Source of the DNA: Roseovarius salinarum
GTDB taxonomy: Bacteria > Pseudomonadota > Alphaproteobacteria > Rhodobacterales > Rhodobacteraceae
DNA length: 64,000 nucleotides
Direction of reading: 5' to 3'
Assembly: GCF_002834145.1 (NCBI RefSeq)
Contig: NZ_PHNT01000009.1
Location: 19,735-83,734 of the forward strand
How positions within the stretch are numbered: the stretch's first letter is position 1; every line of letters begins with the position of its first letter. Under the pieces are notes generated by a model, which saw only the letters and a list, made by a program, of their open reading frames with translations, was not told the origin of the DNA and did not search any database. Shown in pieces: positions 51,086-59,198 of the stretch. The translations under genes were made by a program, and so were the position numbers.

Positions 51086-53835
51086 CAAGGGTCTCCCGGC
51101 AGCAGGACGAAAAGACCGATGATGTCGGGCGGGAGCACGGGATCGACCGAGACCCGGGAGATGCCTCTTGCAGCTGCCCTGACCCGCGCATGGTCTTCGA
51201 CGAGCTCATCGGCGCGGGCACGGACATGTTCGGCGATCGGGCCCGCGAGAAGACCATCGAGGCGATCCCGGGCCTTCTGGACCTGGCGATCTCGCGCCGA
51301 TGGCGCGAGATCGCCGCATGCGGTCGTCAGGAGCATCTGGCGCACCGGCGCACCGGCCTGCACATTTCCCTGAGGGTCGATGGCGACGACTGCGGCCTCC
51401 TCTGCGAGCAGCAGACGTTCCTGCCTGGCATGGACGGTGATCTTGAACCGCAGGCGCATCAGGATGACGTCCATGCGCTCAGTCACCGCCGGGGTAGGCC
51501 ACGCTCCCAGGCGTCCGACATCGAGCCCGGGTAGCGCATCCGGCTCAAGCGCGGTTTCCAGCAGCGCCTCGGAGAGCGTCGCCACAAGGGGGTGCGCACG
51601 ACCTGCGAGCGTCGTTCCGGAGGGTGCGGGTTCGGCTTCCGCGAGGCGGACCGTGCCTTTCAGGCCCCGGTCTGCGAGGCGTTCCCGGAGCACGTGTGGC
51701 AGTCCGTCGAGGCGGGCGCGGACGACTCCCTTGCGACGGTCAGTCGGTGTATCGAAGCGCGCCATTGCAGCGCCGATGAAGTCGCCGGCCGCCGCCGGGC
51801 TGCCGATGACGTCGCGGGTCTTTTCCCATTCCGGTGCAACGTGGTGCGGCTTGAGCGCGTTCTGGGCAAACCGAGAACGGGATATCTTCTCGTTCTCCTC
51901 GGCATCACGCCACATCGCGTCCATCGTGCGCTGGCCATCCGTCAATGTATCGAAGAAGTCGAATTGCCGCTGATCGCGGCGCCGCAGCATCATTGAGGCC
52001 ATCAAGGCGTCGGTCACCGGTCCGCGCTCGTCCGGAAGCGGCACGGTCACACCGGTCGCCTTCCGGATGGACTCTGCCTTGCGGAGGATCACGTCGAGCA
52101 CCGCGCCGTCGATGGCGCTGTCGGGAGAATACATGAGGATCGTTCGCACGGTCGGCGACGGCTGTCCGAACCGGTCCACGCGGCCTTCCCGCTGCTGATG
52201 GCGTGTGGGGTTCCAGGACAGGTCGTAATGCACCACCGTGTCGAAAAGGAGCTGCAGGTTGATCCCTTCCGAGAGGCAGTCGGTGGCGACCAGGATCCGC
52301 GTCTCAGCATCTGCCATGTCCGCCACGCGGTCGCGCCGTTCTTCCGGCGTGAGCAGCCCTGTGACGGTCTCCACCAGGGCTTTCGGGAATGCCTTCTTCA
52401 ATGCTTGCCCGACATGGGTCGCGGTCGCGATGTAGCGACAGAACACGACCGGCTGCCCACCTTCCTTCACGATTGGCTTGAGGAGTTTCACCAGGCGATC
52501 GAGCTTCGGATCTGGTCCCGACATCAGCGCCTCGGCCTGATGAATCAGAGCGGCAAGCGCCTTGTCACCGATCTCGATCGGCGTGGGCTCTACATCCACC
52601 GCGTCCTCGTCGTCACCGTCCTCGTCGTAAAGCTGCTCCTCGATCCGCTCTGGCTCCAGCCCGGCACGGTTGCGCAGCGCGGAGAGGGCGGCGGCCGGGG
52701 AGGAGCCGACGCAACGCATGAGCGCGAGCGTGCCCCAGAAGGCCAGACGGCGCTCCCGCTGGCCCGAACCGGCTTCTTCCACCACGTCAAAACAGTAATC
52801 GAGCACAGCTTCGTGGAAATCCCGGTGGTCCGGGCCGAGATCGAAGATCTCTTCCTTCGTCAGGTGCCTGGGAAAGGCCGAGGCTTCTTGCCATGCATCG
52901 TCGGTCAGGTCGCGTCGCCGGCGCTGCACGAAGTGCTGCGCCAGTCTCTGCCGGTACCTTTCGTCGTCGAAATCCATCGACGCGAAATCCGGATGGATCA
53001 GCGACAACAGGCGGGCAAAGGCCTCCTCATCCCCGGAATGGGGGGTGGCGGTGAGCATCACGATCGCGCGCGTCGCGCTCTCGGCGAGTCCCTGCAGCAG
53101 GGCGAAACGCTGTTGCCTGCCCTTGTGCGTGCCGACGCAGGCATGCGCCTCGTCAACGATGACGAAGTCCGGACAGGCCTTGGCGAAGGCGTCGCGCCGC
53201 TTGTCGGACTTGATGTAGTCAAGGCTGACCACGGTGTGCGGGAAGGCGTCGAAGAGCGATTGCGAAATGGGCAGACCCCGCTCCAGCCGCGCGGCTGAAG
53301 CAGCGGTGACGGCCGTGGCGTCTATCCCGAACCGATCCTTCAGTTCGCGTGTCCATTGCTCGACGAGATGCGGCGGGCAGAGAACCGAGAAGGCGTCCGT
53401 CTCGCCCCGGTCCATGAATTCGCGAAGGACGAGACCGGCTTCGATGGTTTTCCCGATGCCCACGTCGTCGGCGACCAGGAGGCGCGGGGTCTCCTGCCGC
53501 AGCGCCATCAGCAGGGGAACCAGCTGGTAGCTCCGCGGCTCGAAGTTGAGCCGCGCGGCGGATCTGAACGGGCCAGCGCCACGCCGAAGGGACAGGCGGA
53601 GCGCCTCGGCCAGAAGTCCGGCTGTCGTCTGCACCGCGGGGCGCGCGTCAGGAGGCAGTTCGAACCGGGCCGGGCGCGGCGGCTCGGGTTCGAGATCGGG
53701 CAGCAGAAGCGTCGAGTCTTCTTCCGCCCCGGAGAGCGGACGGAGGTTCAGCCACCCGTCCCGGGGTGTTGGCAGCGCCACCCATTCGCGGCCACGGGCA
53801 TGGACGAGGTCTCCAGGAGCGAATTGCGTGGTCAT
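51085..53835 (-). CDS. SNF2-type helicase (DrmD-like)
   Basis: A 916-residue superfamily-2 ATPase of the SNF2/HepA type. Motifs: Q-like FEPRSYQLVPLLMAL near residue 98, Walker A ADDVGIGKTIEAGLVLREF near 123, DEAH box VIVDEAHACVG near 228, SAT-like MLTATPHSGDEEAF near 263, ILVATDCLSEGINLQ near 516, and arginine finger REGRVDRFGQPSP near 549. It resembles DrmD, which accompanies an adenine methyltransferase in class 1 DISARM; here too the methyltransferase gene follows immediately (TGATG). It is coupled to the giant helicase upstream by ATGA. Complete, with no defects visible. Confidence 0.87.
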   Translation of the reverse strand: MTTQFAPGDLVHARGREWVALPTPRDGWLNLRPLSGAEEDSTLLLPDLEPEPPRPARFELPPDARPAVQTTAGLLAEALRLSLRRGAGPFRSAARLNFEPRSYQLVPLLMALRQETPRLLVADDVGIGKTIEAGLVLREFMDRGETDAFSVLCPPHLVEQWTRELKDRFGIDATAVTAASAARLERGLPISQSLFDAFPHTVVSLDYIKSDKRRDAFAKACPDFVIVDEAHACVGTHKGRQQRFALLQGLAESATRAIVMLTATPHSGDEEAFARLLSLIHPDFASMDFDDERYRQRLAQHFVQRRRRDLTDDAWQEASAFPRHLTKEEIFDLGPDHRDFHEAVLDYCFDVVEEAGSGQRERRLAFWGTLALMRCVGSSPAAALSALRNRAGLEPERIEEQLYDEDGDDEDAVDVEPTPIEIGDKALAALIHQAEALMSGPDPKLDRLVKLLKPIVKEGGQPVVFCRYIATATHVGQALKKAFPKALVETVTGLLTPEERRDRVADMADAETRILVATDCLSEGINLQLLFDTVVHYDLSWNPTRHQQREGRVDRFGQPSPTVRTILMYSPDSAIDGAVLDVILRKAESIRKATGVTVPLPDERGPVTDALMASMMLRRRDQRQFDFFDTLTDGQRTMDAMWRDAEENEKISRSRFAQNALKPHHVAPEWEKTRDVIGSPAAAGDFIGAAMARFDTPTDRRKGVVRARLDGLPHVLRERLADRGLKGTVRLAEAEPAPSGTTLAGRAHPLVATLSEALLETALEPDALPGLDVGRLGAWPTPAVTERMDVILMRLRFKITVHARQERLLLAEEAAVVAIDPQGNVQAGAPVRQMLLTTACGDLAPSARDRQVQKARDRLDGLLAGPIAEHVRARADELVEDHARVRAAARGISRVSVDPVLPPDIIGLFVLLPGDP

Positions 53836-56800
53836 GCGGCACCTTTCAGACTTGTGACGAGCCCTTCCGGTACACCTTCGTCGGGCGTCGGGGGCAGGGA
53901 ATAGAGATCCCAGCCCTTGTCTTCCGCCAGACCCTGCAACGCGTCTGGGAGCGGTGCCGGCACCGCAGCGACGCGGTGGGCGGACCAGGCGTAGGGCACC
54001 GCGACGTCACCGATTGTCAGGGATGTGGTGTCGGGTGGCGGCATCCCAGCATCGGCGAATGCCTTCGACCAGGGATCCTCATCGCCCCCCAAGGATGCCG
54101 CCGCGTCCGGAACCGCGGCCGCGAGGGCCAGCAGAAGATCGAGCGCGTCCTCTGAGCGCCGGTTGATGATCTCGTGGTCGGGCTGGTTGTAGTAGGACAG
54201 AAGGCAGCGGTAGCAGCCGGCGACGCATGGGGCGTCGTCTTCCTCCAGCGCGTGGCGATCGCGGTTCGCCACGGCCTCGGCCGCGCCCTTGTAATGCATG
54301 AGAGAAAGCGCCTCGCCGACGACCTTGTCGAGCATCTCCGGCTCGCGCATCAGGCGCCCGAGCACGCCGGCGCCACCTTCGGTTGCCTCGTAGAGCAGGA
54401 TGGTGCGCCGTTCGGATCGCTCCGGCAGGGGCTCGCCCATGATCTCCCCTTCCTCGAGTTGGAAAACGATCTCGATCCCGCGCATCAGCGCATGTTGCGT
54501 CGTCGCCAGCGATTCCTGCGACCATCGCTCGGGGTCGGCGAACCGGATCAGCAGCGAATTCTTCCGGTCCTGGACAATCGGGACGATCCGTTCCGGATAG
54601 ACCGCTTCCGGGTCAGTGCGGTCCTCTTCGGCGACCTCGTCCTGGAGCCGAGCCCAGCGGCCGGTGGCCGGGTCGATCGGGAACCCCATGATCTGGGGCG
54701 CTGCGCGACGCTTCAACCCGAGGTTCAGGCGCATGATATCGGCGGAGTTGGCGTATTGCAGGGTGGTGAATGCCGTGCCGTCGAGAACGAGGCGGCGCTC
54801 GGTCATGTCGATGCGGCCATCGCGCTCGGGCCAGGAGAAGACCGTCCGGATCTCGAAGCCCTGGCGCACGCGCTCTTCGTCATTGGCGGTGATCCGCTCG
54901 GCGGGAAGCGTTTCGACATTGTCGATCCGCAACGTGCGGTGGATGGCGACGCCGCCGGCCATGGGGGTGTTGCAGGCATGGCAGCGTTCTCGTTCAGACG
55001 TGTGCCCTGCGCCGCAATTCGGGCAGAGGAACACCTTTTCCGTCGCCAGGGTCTTGCCGTCCGGCGACACGGACCCTGGCGGCAGCTTGGCCTTGTGGAC
55101 GCGGTATGCACGCCCCTCGTGGTAGATCAGGCTGCGCGGTCCGAACTCGGAAATCGCAAGGAACCGGGCGCGCTGGAGAAAGGCAGCGCGCGCATCGCTG
55201 CCGCCGGCGGGCACGAAGGCGTAGAGCGGCAGCCGCGGGAAGTTGTAGCCGGGCAAGAAGCCCTCGGTCGCGAGGTAGCGGTAGGTGTAGAAGTCCGAGC
55301 CGTTTCTCGCCTTCCCGTTCTCGAGTATCCCGATCTGCTGGCTCGCCGACTGGGCCTGTGCATCGAGCCGGGATCGATCTCGGGCGGACAACCCCGGACG
55401 CTTCAGCGCGTTCTGGGTTTCGACGAGCTGAGCCATCGCCGATGCGTGCAGCGTGCGCCAGCGATCGAAGGCTGCATCGAAGGCCCTGGCTGTGCCACGG
55501 GCGGTTTCCGCGACCCAGGCGTCGAGGTCGTCGAGCCAATCCGGCCGCGGCCCCTCGAAATGATCGAGCACCGCCTCGACGACCCGTTTCATGGCAGGTA
55601 TCGCGCGATCGGCCACGTCCGGGTCTTCGATGGCGGCCCGGATCTCCTCGCACAGGGGCAGACCGTCGCGCCGGAGATCCAGAACCTCGGGGATATTGGC
55701 CGATAGAGGCGTACGGGTTTCGGCCAGCCAGATCGCGTGGAGATGGGCGCGCACGAGGTCTTCGTTCGCGAGATCGATCGCCGGGGGACGAACGCTACCG
55801 GCCACCATTTCGTCGATACGCCGGAAGTAGTACTGGTCATGCGGGCTCTGTGCCGCGCAATAGGTGGTGATCGTTGCGGCCTGCCCGGACCGTCCGGCAC
55901 GCCCCGCCCGCTGCGCGTAATTGGCAGGTGTGGGCGGCACATTGCGCAGGTAGACGGCATTGAGCGAGGAGATATCGACCCCAAGCTCCATGGTCGGGGA
56001 ACAGAAGAGTACGGGCAGGAACGACGTGCCTTCCCCCTCCTTGATCATGTTCGAGCGGTTTTCGGCGATCTTGTCGCGATCATTGGGACCGTATCGAAAC
56101 CGCCATTCGCGCCACTCCCGCTGCAGGGCCGAGACCTGCGCTGTGTGCTCGCGCGACTCCAGGCCCATGAAGGGCGATTGTCCCTTGGCGAGGTCGTCCG
56201 CGACGCCCAGGTAAAGCTCGCGGAAATAGGCATTATGATGATGGGTCTCTGCCTCGAGCGACGGCCCGGGGACGAGGCGAACAACATTGGGCTGGATCTG
56301 CCATCCGTCCACATCGGAGAGCGTGCCAATGCTCTGAATGATGCCGTAATCCTCGAGCTGTCCGAGAATCCAGCGCATGAACGCCAGGTAATCCTCTTCC
56401 TTCAGGCGCCGCCCCAGAACGCTCTCCTTGTTGATGGTGCGGGCCAGGCCGCTGCGGAAACCGGCGCGCATGATCAGTGCATCGTCGCGTTTCGACTGCG
56501 CCCGGCGCGGGGGCGACTCGAGAACGAGGGCGGTCCGGCTTCGCAGATCCTCGTTGGGGTCCATCGCCCACGGCGCGCAAAGCAGGTTGCGCGTTCGGCC
56601 CTTCAACGGGTCGAGCTCCTGCGGGTCGAGCGCCGGCGTGGCGATTGCCAGCCATTCCATCATGGCCTCCAGAATCGCGCGCGCGATCCCGCCGCGCCGT
56701 TCGGCGTCGAGCTCGCGCCAGAAATCCGGAGCATCGGCCATGATCTCCTCGTCCTCGAGAAGCTCGTCGAGCGAAACGAATTCGGCGCGCAGAAGGCCGA

Positions 56801-59030
56801 CCCCCATGAGATTCGGATAGGTGAAGCGCCACCCGCGCCGCATGTCCGACCAGACCCGGTGTTCCAGCACTCGGGCCAGTGTTCGCGAGGCGTCGTTCAC
56901 CGTTGCGCCCTTGGTCTCCGGATGCGCCATCCAGTAGGGACGCAGCGCCTTCGTGTCGGGAAGGTAGCCCAACGCGCGTTGCACCCTGGTGCCGAAGCCG
57001 TCATCGGCGAGGCCTTCCGAGCCGGCATCCAGGACCGCCCGCAGGATCGCGCCCCGCAGAAGGGTCACGAACACGGAGTCGTTGAAATGCCCGGCTTGCA
57101 GCGCGGAATCCTGGCGGTTGTCCCCGAACCCGAGGGTCTTGCGCTTCGTCGGGTCATCGATGCCATTGGCGGGGGCATTCATCTGGCGGAGCATGGCGGT
57201 GACGAGCGTTGTGGTCGCCGAGCTCCGGCCTTCCGCGGACAGCCCCCCGAGCTTGTTGCGTTCGCGGGCCTGCGCGGACGGCTGATCGTGGCAGGCGAGG
57301 CAGAATCCGAACCGTCCGGGCAGAAACCAGACGTCCTTGCCGTCCTCTGCGACGGTGCCGTCGGGGCGCACGGACAGCCGGCGCGGCTGTTGCTTCTTGC
57401 GGTTCTGTCGCAACACCTGGACGCCCCGTTTCTCTTCCCGCCATTCCTCCGGATAGGTCTCGATGTCTCCCGAAAAACGGAAGGCGTCTCCGGCCTCTTC
57501 GACCGGGGTAAGATAGCCGGGCTCTTCGTCCTCCGGATCGGATTTCGTGGGGGCATCGTCGATGTCGCGCGGCACCAGCTCGCGTCCTTCGGCGCCTTCG
57601 CGGAGCGTGACGACATGGTATTCCTGGCCGCAGGAGCGGCAGAAGCGCGTCGGGTAGAGGCGCGTGCCGGGGTCACCCGGGTCTTCGCGCTGCCCCTCGA
57701 GAAGAACCGAGCGGGGCGGCGCCTTGAGCGTGGTGAGAACGTCGCCGGCGCCCGAGACGAAGCGATGCAGCTTGAAGGCCATGAAGGCGCCGTCACCGGC
57801 GCCTCCCCGGTCCTTTTCGGGAAGCGCGGCGATGGCGAGGAACTGCGCCAGCCGCTCGGCGGCGAGATCGACGGGGACGCCGGCATCGGCGGCGAGCTTT
57901 TCGACGGCGGCGTCGAGCGGGATGGGGTCGCGCCGTGACCGGCTTTTTGCCTCATCGATCCCGATTTCGAGCTCCGCCCAGACGGCCAGCGGGTGCTGCT
58001 CGAGCGCGTCGTCTGTCAGGTCCGCGGGAATCGGCGCCTCGAGCACCTCTTTCAGGCGCGATCTCGCCGAGGAAAGGGAAAGCTCGTCACGGGTGGCACG
58101 GCGGAGGCTTTCGGTGATCACGGCGTCGGCGGTGATGCTTGCGCCGAAGATCCGCGAGGATATCCCGGCGACCGTTTCGGCGGGATCGTCGGCGACATCC
58201 TCCGTGGCCATGGTGGCCGAGGTGCCGATGCAGATCGGCTCTTCGCCGCCGCGGCAGCGGTCGCGGAGGCGCCGGACAAGCACCGACACGTCCGCCCCCT
58301 GGCGCCCGCGGTAGGTGTGGAGTTCATCGAGCACGAGGAACTCCAGACCACGGCAATTCCCGATGACCCTGGCGTCGGTCTCGTCCTGCCGGGTGAGCAG
58401 CAGTTCGAGCATCATGTAGTTGGTCAGCAGGATGTCCGGCGGGTTCGCCGCGACGCGACGGCGTTCGGTGTCGTCCTCCTGGCCGGTATAGCGCGCGACG
58501 GTGGGCTGCATCGCCTCCGGCAACCCGGATTGCCCCACGAATTTCTCGATCTCGCCCAGCTGGGAATTCGCGAGGGCGTTCATCGGGTAGACCACGATCG
58601 CGCGCGTTCGCGGCGCTTCGCCGGCGTGTCTTGCGCGCAGGATCCGGTCGACGATGGGGACATAGAAGCAGAGCGACTTGCCGGACCCCGTGCCGGTCGT
58701 GACCACGAAACTCCGGCCGCGCAGCGCCTTGCTGATCGCCTCGACCTGGTGACGGTGGAAGCGAATTGGGACCGGGGTGCCATCGGCTGCCGTGGTGCGG
58801 AATACCCGGGCCGTCTCGGGCGCGAGGCTGCCGCTGCCGGCCAGTTCCTCGACGGTCTGCCCCTTCTCGTAGGCCGGGTTGAGGGCGAGGAAGGGGGACG
58901 GCCAGAACTTCTTGTCGGCGTAGTGTGCATCGATCGCACGGGACAGATCCGGGGCCCGAACACTCGTGAAGGAGCGCGAGAACCTCGCGTATTCGTCGAT
59001 GACCGCCTGATCGAACTCAAACGCCTTCAT
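53832..59030 (-). CDS. giant DEAD/DEAH helicase with C-terminal DUF1998 (DruE / DrmA-DrmB-like)
   Basis: A 1732-residue protein. The first RecA domain (about 90-290) has VVTTGTGSGKSLCFYVP and VLDELHTYRGRQGADV; a cysteine pair FCRSCGQEYHV lies near 463 and FCLACH near 580; the second RecA domain (about 1000-1060) has LFCSPTMELGVDISSLNAVY and YAQRAGRAGRSGQ; a zinc-ribbon-like CPNCGAGH...CHAC is near 1338; DUF1998 ends the protein with EATEGGAGVLGRL and CVAGCYRCLLSYYNQPDH near 1600. DISARM splits helicase and DUF1998 between DrmA and DrmB; Druantia DruE is a single large protein, so this one is closer in build to DruE. ATG 59030 follows GAGGGAGGG. Complete. Confidence 0.87.
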   Translation of the reverse strand: MKAFEFDQAVIDEYARFSRSFTSVRAPDLSRAIDAHYADKKFWPSPFLALNPAYEKGQTVEELAGSGSLAPETARVFRTTAADGTPVPIRFHRHQVEAISKALRGRSFVVTTGTGSGKSLCFYVPIVDRILRARHAGEAPRTRAIVVYPMNALANSQLGEIEKFVGQSGLPEAMQPTVARYTGQEDDTERRRVAANPPDILLTNYMMLELLLTRQDETDARVIGNCRGLEFLVLDELHTYRGRQGADVSVLVRRLRDRCRGGEEPICIGTSATMATEDVADDPAETVAGISSRIFGASITADAVITESLRRATRDELSLSSARSRLKEVLEAPIPADLTDDALEQHPLAVWAELEIGIDEAKSRSRRDPIPLDAAVEKLAADAGVPVDLAAERLAQFLAIAALPEKDRGGAGDGAFMAFKLHRFVSGAGDVLTTLKAPPRSVLLEGQREDPGDPGTRLYPTRFCRSCGQEYHVVTLREGAEGRELVPRDIDDAPTKSDPEDEEPGYLTPVEEAGDAFRFSGDIETYPEEWREEKRGVQVLRQNRKKQQPRRLSVRPDGTVAEDGKDVWFLPGRFGFCLACHDQPSAQARERNKLGGLSAEGRSSATTTLVTAMLRQMNAPANGIDDPTKRKTLGFGDNRQDSALQAGHFNDSVFVTLLRGAILRAVLDAGSEGLADDGFGTRVQRALGYLPDTKALRPYWMAHPETKGATVNDASRTLARVLEHRVWSDMRRGWRFTYPNLMGVGLLRAEFVSLDELLEDEEIMADAPDFWRELDAERRGGIARAILEAMMEWLAIATPALDPQELDPLKGRTRNLLCAPWAMDPNEDLRSRTALVLESPPRRAQSKRDDALIMRAGFRSGLARTINKESVLGRRLKEEDYLAFMRWILGQLEDYGIIQSIGTLSDVDGWQIQPNVVRLVPGPSLEAETHHHNAYFRELYLGVADDLAKGQSPFMGLESREHTAQVSALQREWREWRFRYGPNDRDKIAENRSNMIKEGEGTSFLPVLFCSPTMELGVDISSLNAVYLRNVPPTPANYAQRAGRAGRSGQAATITTYCAAQSPHDQYYFRRIDEMVAGSVRPPAIDLANEDLVRAHLHAIWLAETRTPLSANIPEVLDLRRDGLPLCEEIRAAIEDPDVADRAIPAMKRVVEAVLDHFEGPRPDWLDDLDAWVAETARGTARAFDAAFDRWRTLHASAMAQLVETQNALKRPGLSARDRSRLDAQAQSASQQIGILENGKARNGSDFYTYRYLATEGFLPGYNFPRLPLYAFVPAGGSDARAAFLQRARFLAISEFGPRSLIYHEGRAYRVHKAKLPPGSVSPDGKTLATEKVFLCPNCGAGHTSERERCHACNTPMAGGVAIHRTLRIDNVETLPAERITANDEERVRQGFEIRTVFSWPERDGRIDMTERRLVLDGTAFTTLQYANSADIMRLNLGLKRRAAPQIMGFPIDPATGRWARLQDEVAEEDRTDPEAVYPERIVPIVQDRKNSLLIRFADPERWSQESLATTQHALMRGIEIVFQLEEGEIMGEPLPERSERRTILLYEATEGGAGVLGRLMREPEMLDKVVGEALSLMHYKGAAEAVANRDRHALEEDDAPCVAGCYRCLLSYYNQPDHEIINRRSEDALDLLLALAAAVPDAAASLGGDEDPWSKAFADAGMPPPDTTSLTIGDVAVPYAWSAHRVAAVPAPLPDALQGLAEDKGWDLYSLPPTPDEGVPEGLVTSLKGAA

Positions 59031-59198
59031 CCCGGCACCCTCCCTCGTGACGCTTGGCACGGCGGCTCGTTTCCGGCAACCCTTGCGAAATTCGCGCGGG
59101 AATTCAATCGCATCCGGCGGTTGTCGCGCAACAGGGACGAAGGACCCACCATCCCGGCTGCTGTCGAGCGACGGGGATGCTCTCGGGTTGCGGGGCCG

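Noticed and set aside
48272..51373. Long open frame on the plus strand opposite the methyltransferase gene
   Set aside because: Its translation is arginine- and glycine-rich with no family motif, and it mirrors the codon bias of the real minus-strand genes; a typical high-GC shadow.
51085..59030. Calling the minus-strand arm a canonical DISARM system
   Set aside because: The gene order differs, the helicase and DUF1998 are fused, and no DrmC phospholipase-D gene is present; only similarity to DISARM can be claimed.
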